This document shows, piece after piece, positions 44,569 through 54,817 of a stretch of DNA of 64,000 bases. The stretch comes from Streptomyces sp. 35G-GA-8. GTDB lineage: Bacteria; Actinomycetota; Actinomycetes; Streptomycetales; Streptomycetaceae. A model generated the notes under the pieces. It made no database searches, was not told the origin of the DNA, and saw nothing but the letters and a program-made list of their open reading frames with translations. The number at the start of each line of letters is the position of its first letter. The stretch's first letter is position 1. The position numbers and the translations under genes were made by a program. The stretch is taken from positions 248,406 to 312,405 of the forward strand of contig NZ_JAMHJQ010000008.1 in NCBI RefSeq assembly GCF_023534745.1. The letters are read 5' to 3'.

Positions 44569-45240
44569 ATGGCTGTCACCGACGAGGCCATCGAGAAGAT
44601 CAAGGGAATGATCGTCTCCGGCGCGCTGCGCCCGGGCGACCGGCTGCCCAAGGAGAGCGAACTCGCCGCCGAGCTCGGGCTGTCCCGCAACTCGCTGCGC
44701 GAGGCGGTGCGCGCCCTGTCGCTGATCCGCATCCTCGACGTACGGCAGGGCGACGGCACGTATGTGACCAGCCTCGATCCCCAGCTGCTGCTGGAGGCGC
44801 TCAGTTTTGTGGTGGACTTCCACCGGGACGACACGGTGCTGGAGTTCCTGGCCGTACGGCGCATCCTGGAGCCGGCCGCCACCGCGATGGCGAGCACCCG
44901 GATAACCGAGGCCGAACTCGACTCGCTGAGCGCCCAGTTGGACGCTCTGGGCGAGCGGCCCTCGGTGGAGCAGCTGGTCGCCGCCGATCTGGAGTTCCAC
45001 CGGGGGATCGTGCAGTCGTCGGGCAACTCGGTGCTCTGCTCGCTCCTGGACGGGCTCTCCGGGCCCACCACCCGGGCCAGGATCTGGCGCGGGCTGACCC
45101 AGGAGGACGCGGTCAGCCGTACGCTCCACGAGCACCGGGCGATCCTGGCGGCGCTCAGGGACCGGGACGCCGAAGCGGCCCGGTCCTGGGCGACGGTCCA
45201 TATCGCGAGTGTGGAGATGTGGCTGAGATCCACGCTCTGA
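44569..45240 (+). CDS. GntR family regulator, FadR/FCD type
   Basis: This 223-residue protein has a winged helix (LRPGDRLPKESELAAELGLS then RNSLREAVRALSLI) and a C-terminal FCD ligand domain (from about residue 95) with conserved Asp/His metal-binding residues (ADLEFHRGIV, HEHRAIL). ATG 44569 has GGAGG upstream. It is convergent with the sugar operon to its right and shares an operator sequence with that operon, so it is the probable sugar-acid-responsive repressor. Confidence 0.92.
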   Translation: MAVTDEAIEKIKGMIVSGALRPGDRLPKESELAAELGLSRNSLREAVRALSLIRILDVRQGDGTYVTSLDPQLLLEALSFVVDFHRDDTVLEFLAVRRILEPAATAMASTRITEAELDSLSAQLDALGERPSVEQLVAADLEFHRGIVQSSGNSVLCSLLDGLSGPTTRARIWRGLTQEDAVSRTLHEHRAILAALRDRDAEAARSWATVHIASVEMWLRSTL

Positions 45241-45247
45241 GGTTCCG

Positions 45248-45279
45248 CATGGGGCCCGCCTCGGCGGGCGGGCCCCATG
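45248..45279. terminator. Bidirectional terminator between the GntR gene and the sugar operon
   Basis: CATGGGGCCCGCC (45248-45260) pairs perfectly with GGCGGGCCCCATG (45267-45279) around a 6-base loop. It closes two convergent transcripts. Confidence 0.85.
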
Positions 45280-45285
45280 GCCCGG

Positions 45286-46314
45286 TCAGTCCTGCTTCTC
45301 GCCGCTCGCGAAGCGCGAGATGACCAGCGCGACGATGATGATCGCGCCGTTCAGGAACTGGTTCCAGAGCGCGGGCACACCCCCGAGCGTCATCACATTG
45401 ACCACCAGCTGAAGGGTCAGCACCCCGGTCAGCGCCCCGAAGAGCGTGCCGCGCCCGCCCTTCAGGCTGATGCCCCCGATCACCGCGGCGGCGAAGACCT
45501 GGAAGATCCAGCCATTGCCCTGGGTGGCCGCGACCGAGCCGTAGTGGCCGGTGTAGAGGATGCCCGCGAAGGCCGCGAGCAGCCCGCCAACAGCGAGCAC
45601 GATCCAGGTGATCCGGTCCACCCGGATCCCGGCGGCGCGGGCCGCCTCCGGGTTGCCGCCGATGGCGTACAGCGAGCGGCCGTGCCGCAGCCAGGCCAGC
45701 GTCGCGCCGCCGATCGCGAAGAGCGCCAGACAGATCCAGACGGCGGCGGGGGCGCCCAGCCAGTCGGTCTTGCCCAAGTACCGGAAGGACTCCGGGACAT
45801 CGGTGATCGACTTGCCCTCGGTGATGCCGATATGGAGTCCGCGCAGCATGGTGAGCATGCCGAGGGTGGCGATGAAGCCGTTGACGCGCAGCTTCAGCAT
45901 CAGGAAGCCGTTGACCACGCCGATGGCCATGCCGACCAGCAGACAGGCGGGGATGGCCATCCAGATCGGCAGCAGGTCGAGCCCGGCGAACCGGCCGCCC
46001 TCGGAGGGCAGTACCAGCCACATCGCGATGACCGGCGCGATCCCGATCGTCGACTCCAGCGACAGGTCCATCCGGCCGCAGATCAGGATCAGCGCCTGGC
46101 CGAGCACCAGCAGACTCAGCTCGGAGGACTGCTGGACGACGCTGATCAGATTGCTGGAGGTGAGGAAGACCGGCGAGACGATGAAGCCGATCACCATCAG
46201 CACCAGGATCACCGGCACCAGCGAGAAGTCGCTCCACCGGATGAGCCGGAGCCGGTTCAGCGGGCTCGCGCCGTCGGCCTCCTCGGCCACCGGCGGACGC
46301 ATCGTCTCGGTCAT
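45286..46314 (-). CDS. Sugar ABC transporter permease (RbsC family)
   Basis: This 342-residue membrane protein has 8-10 hydrophobic segments and the RbsC-type core LILICGRMDLSLESTIG and IGGISLKGGRGTLFGALTG. It forms the channel for a monosaccharide, probably L-fucose or a related deoxy-sugar or sugar acid judging from the operon. Its ATG overlaps the ATPase stop by 4 bases. Confidence 0.93.
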   Translation of the reverse strand: MTETMRPPVAEEADGASPLNRLRLIRWSDFSLVPVILVLMVIGFIVSPVFLTSSNLISVVQQSSELSLLVLGQALILICGRMDLSLESTIGIAPVIAMWLVLPSEGGRFAGLDLLPIWMAIPACLLVGMAIGVVNGFLMLKLRVNGFIATLGMLTMLRGLHIGITEGKSITDVPESFRYLGKTDWLGAPAAVWICLALFAIGGATLAWLRHGRSLYAIGGNPEAARAAGIRVDRITWIVLAVGGLLAAFAGILYTGHYGSVAATQGNGWIFQVFAAAVIGGISLKGGRGTLFGALTGVLTLQLVVNVMTLGGVPALWNQFLNGAIIIVALVISRFASGEKQD

Positions 46315-47879
46315 TCCCGCTCCCCCACACCTTCCATGGCGGCGACCAGTTCCCGGTCGGTCCACCCACTTCCGAACGAAGCCACCACGCGCCCGTGGAA
46401 CAGGGCGAGTACCCGGTCGCACACCCGCAGATCGTCCAGCTCGTCCGAGACGATCACGGCCGCGCTGCCCTCGTCCGCCACCCTGCGCACCACGCCGAGC
46501 AGCGAGTCCTTCGATTTGACGTCGACGCCCGCCGTGGGCCGCAGGGCGATCAGCGCGCTGGGTCCGCGCGCCAGGGCGCGGGCGACGACGACCTTCTGCT
46601 GATTGCCGCCGGAGAGCCCCGAGACCGGCTGTTCCGGGCCCTGGGTCTTGATGTCCAGCGACGCGATCATGGCTCTGGCGAACTCCCTGGTCCGCGAGGG
46701 CAGTACGGTCCCCCACGGGCCGAGCTGGTCGGTGACCGTGAGCGTGGCGTTCTCGGCGACGCTGCGGTCCAGGACGAGCCCCTGACGGTGCCGGTCCTCG
46801 GGGATGTATCCGATGCCCGCGTCCAGCGCGTGCGGAACGCTGCCCGGCCTCACCGTACGGCCGCGCACGGATATCCGTCCCGAGGTCGCCGTACGCATCC
46901 CGGCGAGCGTCTCGCCGAGCGCGGTGTTGCCGCTGGCCGCTGCTCCGGCCAGGCCCAGCACCTCACCGGGCAGCACGGCGAGATCCAGCGGCTCGAACTC
47001 GCCCTCCAGCGCCAGCGCTTCGGTCCGCAGTACGGGCTCGGCTGCCGGGTCGTCCGCGCCCTTCGCGCCCGACGGGCCGGTCGCGTCCGCGCGCGCGGCG
47101 TGCCAGGCGACGGCCGTCCCCGCGGACTCGCCGGTCATCGCCGTCACCAGCTCCGTCTTGGACAGCTCGGCGACCGGAGCGGTCAGCACATGGCGGGCGT
47201 CCCGGTAGACCGTGACGGCGGTGCACAGTTCGTACACCTCCTGGAGATGGTGGGAGATGAAGAGGAACGCCACGCCCTGGTCGCGCAGTTCCCGCAGCTT
47301 GTCGAAGAGCCGCTGGATGCCCCGCGCGTCGAGCTGCGCCGTGGGCTCGTCCAGGATGATGAGCCGGGCGCCGAAGGACAGTGCCCGCGCGATCTCGACG
47401 AACTGCCGCTGCTCGACGGGGAGATCCTTGGCGCGGGCGTCCGGGTCGACATCGACCCCGTACCCGGCCAGCAGCTCGCGTGCCTGCCCGCGCAGCCGCC
47501 GCCAGCTGATGAGGCGGCGGGCGCCGGGCCCGGATCCCCGCACCCCGTAGTCGTTGAGGAACAGGTTCTCGGCGACGGTCAGATCGGGCACGACCATCGA
47601 CTTCTGGTAGACACAGGCGACCTTGGACTGCCAGGCCGTGGTGTCCCCGAAGGCGGGCGCGGGCTCGCCGCCGAAGGTCACCTCGCCCGCGTCCGGTCTG
47701 TGCAGCCCGGTGAGGACGCTGACCAGGGTGGACTTGCCCGCGCCATTGCGGCCGACGAGCGCGTGGGACTCGCCGGGCCGTACGGTGAGCCGGACACCGT
47801 CGAGCGCCACGGTGGGACCGAAGCGCTTGACGATGCCTTCCGCGTGGACCGCGGCGGGGGCCCGCTGCTGCTGTTCCAT
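46311..47879 (-). CDS. Sugar ABC transporter ATP-binding protein (RbsA/MglA family)
   Basis: This 522-residue protein has two fused ABC domains. The first has Walker A GRNGAGKST and Walker B RLIILDEPTAQLD. The second retains SGGNQQKVVVARAL but its Walker A region is GAAASGNTAL, with Lys absent, as is frequent in the second half of this family. It energises uptake with the adjoining permease and binding protein. The start overlaps closely with the end of the binding-protein gene (2-base gap). Confidence 0.93.
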   Translation of the reverse strand: MEQQQRAPAAVHAEGIVKRFGPTVALDGVRLTVRPGESHALVGRNGAGKSTLVSVLTGLHRPDAGEVTFGGEPAPAFGDTTAWQSKVACVYQKSMVVPDLTVAENLFLNDYGVRGSGPGARRLISWRRLRGQARELLAGYGVDVDPDARAKDLPVEQRQFVEIARALSFGARLIILDEPTAQLDARGIQRLFDKLRELRDQGVAFLFISHHLQEVYELCTAVTVYRDARHVLTAPVAELSKTELVTAMTGESAGTAVAWHAARADATGPSGAKGADDPAAEPVLRTEALALEGEFEPLDLAVLPGEVLGLAGAAASGNTALGETLAGMRTATSGRISVRGRTVRPGSVPHALDAGIGYIPEDRHRQGLVLDRSVAENATLTVTDQLGPWGTVLPSRTREFARAMIASLDIKTQGPEQPVSGLSGGNQQKVVVARALARGPSALIALRPTAGVDVKSKDSLLGVVRRVADEGSAAVIVSDELDDLRVCDRVLALFHGRVVASFGSGWTDRELVAAMEGVGERE

Positions 47880-47881
47880 GG

Positions 47882-48955
47882 CTAGCTCTTCTTCTCCAGC
47901 TGGTTGGCCCAGAGCTTCGGGTCGTCCACGTTCTCCTTGGTCACCAGCGGCGCGGGGAGCTGGTCCTCGAAGCCGTTCGGGATCTTGATGATCGTGGAGT
48001 CGTGGTCGGTCGGCCCCTCCTTCGGCGTGGTGCCCGCGAGCGCCTGCTTCGCCCAGTACAGCGCGTACTTGGCGTACAGATCGGCCGGCTGCGAGACCGT
48101 GGCGTCGATCTTCCCCTCGCGGATCGCGTCCAGCTCCTCGGGGATGCCGTCATTGGAGATGATCGTGATGTGCCCCGCCTCGCCGGGCGCCTTGAGCAGC
48201 TTCTTCTGCTCCAGCAGGGCCAGTGTCGGCTGGAGGAAGACACCGCCCGCCTGCATATAGATGCCGTTGATGTCGGGGTGGGCGGCCAGGGTCGACTGGA
48301 GCTTCGCCGAGGCCACGTCGCCCTTCCACTCGGTGGCCAGCTCGAAGACCTCGATGCCGGGGAACTTCTGGTCCATGCAGGACTTGAACGCCTCGGAACG
48401 GTCACGGCCGTTGATGGAGGAGAGGTCGCCCTGGAACTCGACGACCTTGCCCTTGCCCTTGAGCTGTTCGCCCAGGTACTCGCAGGCCTTCTGGCCGTAC
48501 GCGCGGTTGTCGGCCCGTACCACCATGTAGACATCGCCCTTGTCGGGCCGGGTGTCGACGCTGATGACGGGGACCTTCTTCTCGCTCAGCGTCCGGAGCG
48601 TCTCCGCGATCGCGCCGGTGTCCTGCGGTGCCATGACGACGGCCTTGGCGCCCTGGTCGGTGAAGACCTGGACATTGGAGACGAGTTTGCCGATGTCGTT
48701 CTGCGAGTTGGTCAGGGAGAGCGCGTCGACCTCGCCGTCCTTGACGCCCTGTTCGACGTACTGCTGATAGGAGTTCCAGAAGTCACTGTCGTTGCGCGGC
48801 AGGTCGATACCGACCTTCCCGCCGCCCGCCGCGTCAGGGCCCTGGTCGCGGTTGCAGCCCGCCAGGGCGGTCACGGCCAGGAGCACGGCGCAGGCGGAGG
48901 CGCTGGTCGTACGGAGTCTACGGAGTGGGGGGCGTCCCACGGGGTGTCGCGGCAT
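47882..48955 (-). CDS. Sugar ABC transporter substrate-binding lipoprotein
   Basis: This 357-residue lipoprotein has the lipobox LAGC (Cys34) after a twin-Arg-containing leader. It then has a RbsB-type periplasmic binding protein fold, with VVMAPQDTGAIAETLRTL, VVRADNRAYGQKACEYLG and ITIISNDGIPEELDAIREG. ATG 48955 has AAGGA about 13 bases upstream, a long spacing. It precedes the ATPase gene by 2 bases and follows the SDR gene by 43. Confidence 0.92.
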   Translation of the reverse strand: MPRHPVGRPPLRRLRTTSASACAVLLAVTALAGCNRDQGPDAAGGGKVGIDLPRNDSDFWNSYQQYVEQGVKDGEVDALSLTNSQNDIGKLVSNVQVFTDQGAKAVVMAPQDTGAIAETLRTLSEKKVPVISVDTRPDKGDVYMVVRADNRAYGQKACEYLGEQLKGKGKVVEFQGDLSSINGRDRSEAFKSCMDQKFPGIEVFELATEWKGDVASAKLQSTLAAHPDINGIYMQAGGVFLQPTLALLEQKKLLKAPGEAGHITIISNDGIPEELDAIREGKIDATVSQPADLYAKYALYWAKQALAGTTPKEGPTDHDSTIIKIPNGFEDQLPAPLVTKENVDDPKLWANQLEKKS

Positions 48956-48998
48956 GGATTGTCCCGTCCTTTGTCCCTCATGCGTGCGTGAGTACGGC

Positions 48999-49790
48999 TC
49001 AGGTGGCGGGGCGCAGGCGCAGGCCCTGCATTCCGCCGTCGACCGCGAGCGCCGTGCCGGTGACGGCGGCGGCGGCCGGGCCGGCGAGATAGGCGACGGC
49101 GGCGGCGACCTCGTCCGCGCTGACCAGCCGTCCGGTTGGCTGGCGCGCTTCGAGGGCGGCGCGTTCGGCCGCGGGGTCCTGGGCCTGGTCGAGCAGTCTG
49201 CCGACCCAGGGCGTATCGGCGGTACCGGGGTTGACGCAGTTGACGCGGATGCCCTCGCGGACATGGTCGGCGGCCATCGCCAGGGTCAGCGAGAGGACCG
49301 CGCCCTTGCTGGCGCTGTACAGGGCGCGCTGGGGCAGCCCCGCCGTGGCGGCGATGGAGCAGGTGTGGGTGATCGAGACGCAGCCGGGCCGCTCGGCGGC
49401 CGATCGGCGCAGATGGGGCAGGGCGTGCCGGGCGGTGCGGACCATGCCGAGGACATTGATGTCGAGGACCCGCAGCCACTCCTCGTCGGGGTTGTCCGCG
49501 ACGGTGCCGATGGCGCCGATCCCCGCGTTGGACACGACCGTGTGCAGCCCGCCGAACTCCTCGGCCGCCGCGTCCACGGCCGCCCGTACCGCCGTGTCGT
49601 CGGTGACATCGGCGGTGAGGGCCAGCGTTCCCGCGGGCGCTCCGGCGCTCTCCCGGTCCAGCACGGCGACCCGGGCGCCCCGCGCGAGCAGCAGCGTCGC
49701 GATCGCCGCCCCGATCCCCGAGGCGCCGCCGGTCACCAGCGCGCCCAGCCCCGCGAGTTCCCGCGTCTGTCCTGACTCCGCGGCGGTCAT
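48999..49790 (-). CDS. Short-chain dehydrogenase/reductase, probably sugar dehydrogenase
   Basis: This 263-residue SDR has the cofactor motif TGGASGIG (20-27), NAG in SNAGIG, and catalytic Ser (in [10 protein letters not shown]) with YSASK; the Ser-to-Tyr distance of 13 is the usual one. The family position suggests oxidation of a sugar or sugar acid in the same pathway as the neighbouring dehydratase. It overlaps the dehydratase gene by 4 bases. Confidence 0.93.
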   Translation of the reverse strand: MTAAESGQTRELAGLGALVTGGASGIGAAIATLLLARGARVAVLDRESAGAPAGTLALTADVTDDTAVRAAVDAAAEEFGGLHTVVSNAGIGAIGTVADNPDEEWLRVLDINVLGMVRTARHALPHLRRSAAERPGCVSITHTCSIAATAGLPQRALYSASKGAVLSLTLAMAADHVREGIRVNCVNPGTADTPWVGRLLDQAQDPAAERAALEARQPTGRLVSADEVAAAVAYLAGPAAAAVTGTALAVDGGMQGLRLRPAT

Positions 49791-51106
49791 GCGCCGGCCT
49801 CCTCGGTGGTGCGACGGGCCTGCCAGACGGGTCCGTCGGGATAGCTGTGCGCGGCGATGGACTCCGGGAGCATCCGGGCGGAGAAGCCCGGTGCGCTCGG
49901 TGTCAGATAGCGCGCGGAGACGACCACCGCCGGGTCGGCGAAGTGCTCGTGGAGATGGTCGACGTACTCGATGACCCGGCCCTCCAGACTGCCGGAGACG
50001 GCGATGTAGTCGAACATCGAGAGATGCTGGACGAGTTCGCAGAGCCCGACACCGCCCGCGTGCGGGCAGACGGGCACGCCGAACTTGGCCGCGAGCAGGA
50101 GGATCGCCAGATTCTCGTTGACGCCGGCGACGCGGGCCGCGTCGATCTGGACATAGTCGACGGCGCCGGCCTGGAGCAGCTGCTTGAAGACGACGCGGTT
50201 GGCGACATGCTCGCCGGTGGCCACCTTGACCGGCTGGCCGGCCCGGATCGCGGCATGGCCGAGGATGTCGTCCGGGCTGGTCGGCTCCTCGATCCAGTGC
50301 GGTTCGTACGGCGCGAGGGCCGACATCCAGCGCAGCGCCTCGGACACGTCCCAGCGCTGGTTGGCGTCGACGGCGATCCGGATGTCGGGGCCGACGGCGG
50401 CGCGGGCCAGCTTCATCCGGCGGATGTCGTCGTCGAGATCACCGCCGACCTTCAGCTTGATCTGTTCGAAGCCGTCGGCGACCGCCTGCTCGGCGAGCGT
50501 CACCAGCTTGGCGTCGTCGTAGCCGAGCCAGCCGGGCGAGGTGGTGTACGCGGGGTAGCCCTCGGCCCGGAGCCGGGCGGTGCGCTCGGCCCGCCCCGGC
50601 TCCGCGGCACGCAGGATGTCCAGCGCCTCGTCCGGGGTGAGGGCATCGGTCAGATAGCGGAAGTCGACGAGCGAGACGATCTCTTCCGGCGTCATCGCGG
50701 CCAGGAACTCCCAGACGGGTCTGCCCGCGCTCCTGGCCGCGAGATCCCAGGCGGCGTTGATGACGGCGCCCGCCGCCATGTGCATCACGCCCTTCTCCGG
50801 GCCGAGCCAGCGCAGTTGCGAGTCATGGGTCAGTTCGGTGGAGAGCGCGGCGAGATCGGCGGCGGTGCGCGGGGCCGGGCGCCCGACGACATAGGGGCGC
50901 AGCGCCCCGATGGCCGCCGCGGTCACGTCATTGCCGCGCCCGATGGTGAAGCAGAGGCCATGTCCCTCGGCACCGTCGTCGGTGCGCAGGACCACATAGG
51001 CGGCCGAGTAATCGGGATCCGGGTTCATGGCGTCGGAGCCGTCGAGCTGTTCCGAGGTCGGGAAGCGGATGTCATGAACCTCGAATCCCGTGACGGTCTG
51101 ACTCAT
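49787..51106 (-). CDS. L-fuconate dehydratase-like enolase-superfamily enzyme
   Basis: This 439-residue enzyme has the fuconate-dehydratase N-terminus [20 protein letters not shown] and the mandelate-racemase-type site: Lys217 and Lys219 (IKLKVG), Asp247 (VDANQRWD), Glu273 (IEEP), Glu299, and His near 347 (PHAGG). It should dehydrate L-fuconate or a close sugar acid to the 2-keto-3-deoxy acid. ATG 51106 has AAGGGG upstream. First gene of the sugar operon, behind the GntR-type operator. Confidence 0.92.
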   Translation of the reverse strand: MSQTVTGFEVHDIRFPTSEQLDGSDAMNPDPDYSAAYVVLRTDDGAEGHGLCFTIGRGNDVTAAAIGALRPYVVGRPAPRTAADLAALSTELTHDSQLRWLGPEKGVMHMAAGAVINAAWDLAARSAGRPVWEFLAAMTPEEIVSLVDFRYLTDALTPDEALDILRAAEPGRAERTARLRAEGYPAYTTSPGWLGYDDAKLVTLAEQAVADGFEQIKLKVGGDLDDDIRRMKLARAAVGPDIRIAVDANQRWDVSEALRWMSALAPYEPHWIEEPTSPDDILGHAAIRAGQPVKVATGEHVANRVVFKQLLQAGAVDYVQIDAARVAGVNENLAILLLAAKFGVPVCPHAGGVGLCELVQHLSMFDYIAVSGSLEGRVIEYVDHLHEHFADPAVVVSARYLTPSAPGFSARMLPESIAAHSYPDGPVWQARRTTEEAGA

Positions 51107-51124
51107 ACACGCCCCTTGAGAAGA

Positions 51125-51155
51125 ACATCGGATCTCTTTTGGTCATCCGATGTAT
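51125..51155. promoter_or_regulatory. GntR-type operator of the fuconate operon
   Basis: ACATCGGAT (51125-51133) and ATCCGATGT (51145-51153) form a perfect 9-base inverted repeat with an 11-base spacer. The right arm extends to the 11-mer ATCCGATGTAT shared, as reverse complement, with the site upstream of the GntR gene. Confidence 0.7.
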
Positions 51156-51356
51156 AGCGTCGTGGGCGCCCGATCGTCCAGGGCCGGGACGAAAATTACG
51201 ATCACAGCTCGGATGAATCGTCGGTGTGAGTCCACGACTCCTCGGGCTATGCCCCGGTACGGAGAAGTTCACCCGGCCGGGCACGGGCTGCGGACGGGCA
51301 GGTGTGAAGCCGTAAGGTTGGTGCGTACAAGAGGGAACTTCGGAAGGAGGCACTGG

Positions 51357-52454
51357 GTGATCGAGCTCGACGGGGTTCCCGAGCTGATCGACCCGGTCAT
51401 GGTGGCCGCGTTCGAGGGCTGGAACGACGCGGGCGACGCGGCCTCCACCGCGGTGGCGCATCTGGACCGGGAATGGAAGGGCGAGGTGTTCGCGGCGCTG
51501 GACGCCGAGGACTACTACGACTTCCAGGTCAACCGGCCCACGGTCTATCTGGAGGGCGGCCTGCGGAAGATCACCTGGCCGACCACCCGGCTCTCCGTGG
51601 TGCGGGTCGGCGGTGAGAAGCCCCGCGATCTGGTGCTGGTCCGGGGGATCGAGCCGTCCATGCGCTGGCGTTCGTTCTGCAACGAGCTGCTGGGCTTCGC
51701 CCATGAGCTGGGCGTGGAGATGGTGGTCATCCTGGGCGCGCTGCTCGGCGACACCCCGCACACCAGGCCGGTGCCGGTCAGCGGGGTCACCTCCGACACG
51801 GACCTGGCCAGGACGATGGACCTGGAGGAGACCCGGTACGAGGGGCCGACGGGCATCGTCGGCATCCTCCAGGAGGCCTGTACGCACGCGGGGGTGCCCG
51901 CGGTGAGTCTGTGGGCCGCCGTACCGCACTATGTGTCGCAGCCGCCCAACCCGAAGGCCACGCTGGCGCTCCTCAACCGGCTGGAAGATCTCATCGGTCT
52001 CCGGATCCCGCAGGGCGAACTGGCCGAGGACGCACGGGCGTGGCAGCTGGGCGTCGACCAACTGGCCGCCGAGGACAGCGAGGTGGCGGAGTACGTGCAG
52101 TCGCTGGAGGAGGCGCGGGACACCGCGGAGCTTCCCGAGGCGTCGGGCGAGGCCATCGCCAGGGAGTTCGAGCGGTATCTGCGGCGGCGTGACGGCGATC
52201 CCGGCCAGGGGCCGGCGAGCCATGCCTCGGAGAGCGGTGAAGGCCCGTCCTATCTGCGTGACACGCCCGGTGGCCGGCGCCGCCCGCAGAAGCCGCCGCG
52301 CGGCGGACCCGACACGGGCAAGGGCCCCGAGCAGGGTCCGGGTCCGGGTCCCGAACGGGGCTCAGGAACCGCGCCGGACAAGGGTTCTGACGGGGAGCCG
52401 GGACCTGACGGGGACGCGGGCCCCGAGGGCGAGGACGGCTCCGCCGAGGACTGA
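51357..52454 (+). CDS. parJ: PAC2 family protein, ParJ-like
   Basis: This 365-residue protein matches the PAC2/DUF75 family (proteasome assembly chaperone 2-like). It begins VIELDGVPELIDPVMVAAFE and contains GWNDAGDAASTAVAHLD and ILGALLGDTPHTRP. A C-terminal disordered tail of about 90 residues is rich in Gly, Pro, Asp and Glu. S. coelicolor ParJ, in the same genomic setting, affects ParA polymerisation. GTG 51357 has a strong AAGGAGG 7 bases upstream; the longer frame from 51150 is unlikely. Confidence 0.9.
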   Translation: MIELDGVPELIDPVMVAAFEGWNDAGDAASTAVAHLDREWKGEVFAALDAEDYYDFQVNRPTVYLEGGLRKITWPTTRLSVVRVGGEKPRDLVLVRGIEPSMRWRSFCNELLGFAHELGVEMVVILGALLGDTPHTRPVPVSGVTSDTDLARTMDLEETRYEGPTGIVGILQEACTHAGVPAVSLWAAVPHYVSQPPNPKATLALLNRLEDLIGLRIPQGELAEDARAWQLGVDQLAAEDSEVAEYVQSLEEARDTAELPEASGEAIAREFERYLRRRDGDPGQGPASHASESGEGPSYLRDTPGGRRRPQKPPRGGPDTGKGPEQGPGPGPERGSGTAPDKGSDGEPGPDGDAGPEGEDGSAED

Positions 52455-52599
52455 ACGCGCGTACCAGGAGCGGGAAGACCGGGACGTACGGCAGTTACGG
52501 CCCAAGAGCGGGGCGGCGCCTCACCGGCACCGCCCCGCTCCCGTATCTCCTGGGCACGGGGTCTTCCCAGGCTCTAAGCGCGGGATCCTCGTGGCGCGA

Positions 52600-53829
52600 T
52601 CACAGCGCGACGCCGAGCAGCGCGTCGACCGCGCGCGAGACCACTCCGGGCGCTCCCTCGTCCGTGCCACCCGTGGTCTCCTGGAGGGCCGCCCAGCGGT
52701 CGACGGCCGTGAGCGCCGCGGGCGCGTCCAGATCGTCCGCCAGCGCCGTGCGGATCTCGTCGAGCAGCGCCTCGGCCGAGGGTCCGTCGGGCCGCGACAC
52801 CGCGGCCCGCCAGCGCCCCAGCCGCTCGACCGCGTCCTGGAGCACCTGATCGGTCCACTCCCAGTCGGAGCGGTAGTGGTGCGCGAGGAGCGCGAGCCTG
52901 ATCGCCGCCGGGTCCACGCCCTCGCGGCGCAGCGTCGAGACGAAGACCAGATTGCCCTTGGACTTGGACATCTTCTCGCCGTCCAGGGCGACCATCCCGG
53001 CGTGCACATAGGCCTGGGCGAACGGGTGCTCACCGGTCAGTGCCTGCGCGTGCGAGGCGCCCATCTCGTGGTGCGGGAAGGCCAGATCGCTGCCGCCGCC
53101 CTGGACGTCGAAGCCCATGCCCAGATGGTCCAGGGCGATGGCCACGCACTCGATGTGCCAGCCGGGCCGGCCGCGGCCCAGGCTGCCCCCGTCCCAGCTC
53201 GGCTCGCCCGGACGCGCAGCCAGCCAGAGGATCGGGTCGAGGGGGTTCTTCTTGCCGGGCCGGTCGGGGTCGCCGCCGCGCTCGGCGGAGAGCAGCCGCA
53301 TCGTCTCGGCGTCGAGGCGCGAGACCTCGCCGAAGTGCCGATCGGCCTCGACCGAGAAGTAGACGTCACCGTCGAGTTCGTACGCGGCCCCCGCGTCACG
53401 CAGCCGCTCCACCAGCGGCACGATGCCCGGTATCGCCTCCACGGCGCCGATGTAGTGCTGGGGCGGCAGCATCCGAAGGGCGGTCATGTCCTCCCGGAAC
53501 AGCGCCGTCTCGCGCTCCGCCAGCCCGACCCAGTCCTCGCCGTCGCGCCGCGCCCGCTCCAGCAGCGGATCGTCGACATCGGTCACGTTCTGGACGTAGT
53601 GAACCTGCCGCTTGGTGTCGAGCCACACGCGCTGGACGAGGTCGAACGCGTTGTAGGTCGCCGCGTGCCCCATGTGGGTCGCGTCGTACGGCGTGATGCC
53701 GCAGACATAGATCCGGGCGACGGGACCGGGCTCGAGGGTGACTCGGCCATTGGTCGAGGTGTCGTGAATCCTGAGGTCGCGGCCCTTGCCAGGCAGGGCG
53801 GGGACCTCGGAAGCGGGCCAGGCATACAT
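52600..53829 (-). CDS. mshC: Cysteine:glucosaminyl-inositol ligase MshC (mycothiol biosynthesis)
   Basis: This 409-residue enzyme ligates cysteine to the GlcN-inositol pseudodisaccharide in mycothiol synthesis, using ATP. It resembles cysteinyl-tRNA synthetase, with [15 protein letters not shown] (HIGH-like), KMSKSKGN, and zinc ligands around WHIECVAI and [10 protein letters not shown]. It is shorter than CysS because the anticodon-binding region is missing. TACGCT (53841-53836, minus strand) ends 6 bases before the ATG and no ribosome binding site is visible, pointing to a leaderless mRNA. Confidence 0.96.
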   Translation of the reverse strand: MYAWPASEVPALPGKGRDLRIHDTSTNGRVTLEPGPVARIYVCGITPYDATHMGHAATYNAFDLVQRVWLDTKRQVHYVQNVTDVDDPLLERARRDGEDWVGLAERETALFREDMTALRMLPPQHYIGAVEAIPGIVPLVERLRDAGAAYELDGDVYFSVEADRHFGEVSRLDAETMRLLSAERGGDPDRPGKKNPLDPILWLAARPGEPSWDGGSLGRGRPGWHIECVAIALDHLGMGFDVQGGGSDLAFPHHEMGASHAQALTGEHPFAQAYVHAGMVALDGEKMSKSKGNLVFVSTLRREGVDPAAIRLALLAHHYRSDWEWTDQVLQDAVERLGRWRAAVSRPDGPSAEALLDEIRTALADDLDAPAALTAVDRWAALQETTGGTDEGAPGVVSRAVDALLGVAL

Positions 53830-53989
53830 GTCATGAGCGTAACCGGATGGAGGTTCCGCATACGAACCGGATGGGCGGTCCTGGCCGGTTGGGCGCTCTT
53901 GCGCGATGCGCCGCCGGCTGATCGGGCCGGCCGGACGGACCGGCGCCCGAGGTCGCACGGCCCGTGCCCGTGCCGGTCTCGTGCCGTGC

Positions 53990-54817
53990 TCAGACCGGTG
54001 GCCAGGGGATCGCGGGCCACTGGCCGGAGGGCTCCGGATGGCGGCCCGTGTGGCGCAGTTCACCCACACGGGACCGAATGGCGTCGGTCTCGGCCAGAGT
54101 GAGCAGTTCGGCCAGCCGGGTGGCGAGGGGCGCGCCCTCCATCAGGGCTTCTTCCAGCCTGCCGAGCACCTCCAGCGTCTGGGCGGGCAGCGGCTCGCCG
54201 GCCCAACCCCAGAGCAGGGTGCGCAGCTTGTCCTCGACGTTGAACGTGACGCCGTGGTCGATGGCGTACAGCCGCCCCTCGGGCGCGGGCAGCAGATGGC
54301 CGCCCTTGCGGTCACCGTTGTTGATCACCGCGTCGAGCACGGCGAGCCGTCGCAGTCGCTCGTCGTCCGCGTGCACCAGCAGGGCGGTCTCCCCCTCGCC
54401 GACTTCGGCGAGGCCGACCGCCTTCCAGCCGTCACCGGGCTCCTCGTCCTCCACGAGGGCGAGCAGCGGCGCCGCGGTCCCGTCCGTGTCCGCCTCGATC
54501 CACAGCTGGCACATGCCCTCGCCGTAGGGGCCGTCCCGCAGCACGGTCGGGGGCACCAGGCCCCAGCCGGTCGCCTCGGAGACCTCGTACGCCGCCACCT
54601 CGCGCTGGGCCAGCGTGCCGTCCGGGAAGTCCCACAGGGGCCGCTCGCCCGCGACGGGTTTGTAGACGCAGTGTGCCTGCTCGCCCTCGTACGCGACGGA
54701 GCAGTAGAGCACCGCGTTGGACGCCTCGCGGATACGCCCGAGCACCGTCAGCTCGCCCTTGGCGAGGAGATCGACCGGCGTCACGCTCCGCGGCGGTATC
54801 CGTTCTGGCGCGGGCAT
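53990..54817 (-). CDS. PI3/PI4-kinase-like SCO1664-family protein
   Basis: This 275-residue protein has the shape of the phosphatidylinositol-kinase-like fold. Features are [13 protein letters not shown] (possible Lys), [24 protein letters not shown] (catalytic-loop-like), and [20 protein letters not shown] (DxG-like). Function is not known to me; protein or lipid phosphorylation is plausible. ATG 54817 has AAGGA 7 bases upstream and overlaps the DUF3090 gene by 37 bases, showing tight coupling. Confidence 0.8.
   Translation of the reverse strand: MPAPERIPPRSVTPVDLLAKGELTVLGRIREASNAVLYCSVAYEGEQAHCVYKPVAGERPLWDFPDGTLAQREVAAYEVSEATGWGLVPPTVLRDGPYGEGMCQLWIEADTDGTAAPLLALVEDEEPGDGWKAVGLAEVGEGETALLVHADDERLRRLAVLDAVINNGDRKGGHLLPAPEGRLYAIDHGVTFNVEDKLRTLLWGWAGEPLPAQTLEVLGRLEEALMEGAPLATRLAELLTLAETDAIRSRVGELRHTGRHPEPSGQWPAIPWPPV

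Noticed and set aside
46311-47879. Missing Walker A lysine in the second half of the sugar ABC ATPase as a defect
   Set aside because: Degeneration of the second ATP site is normal for this RbsA-type family, so I do not treat it as a broken gene.
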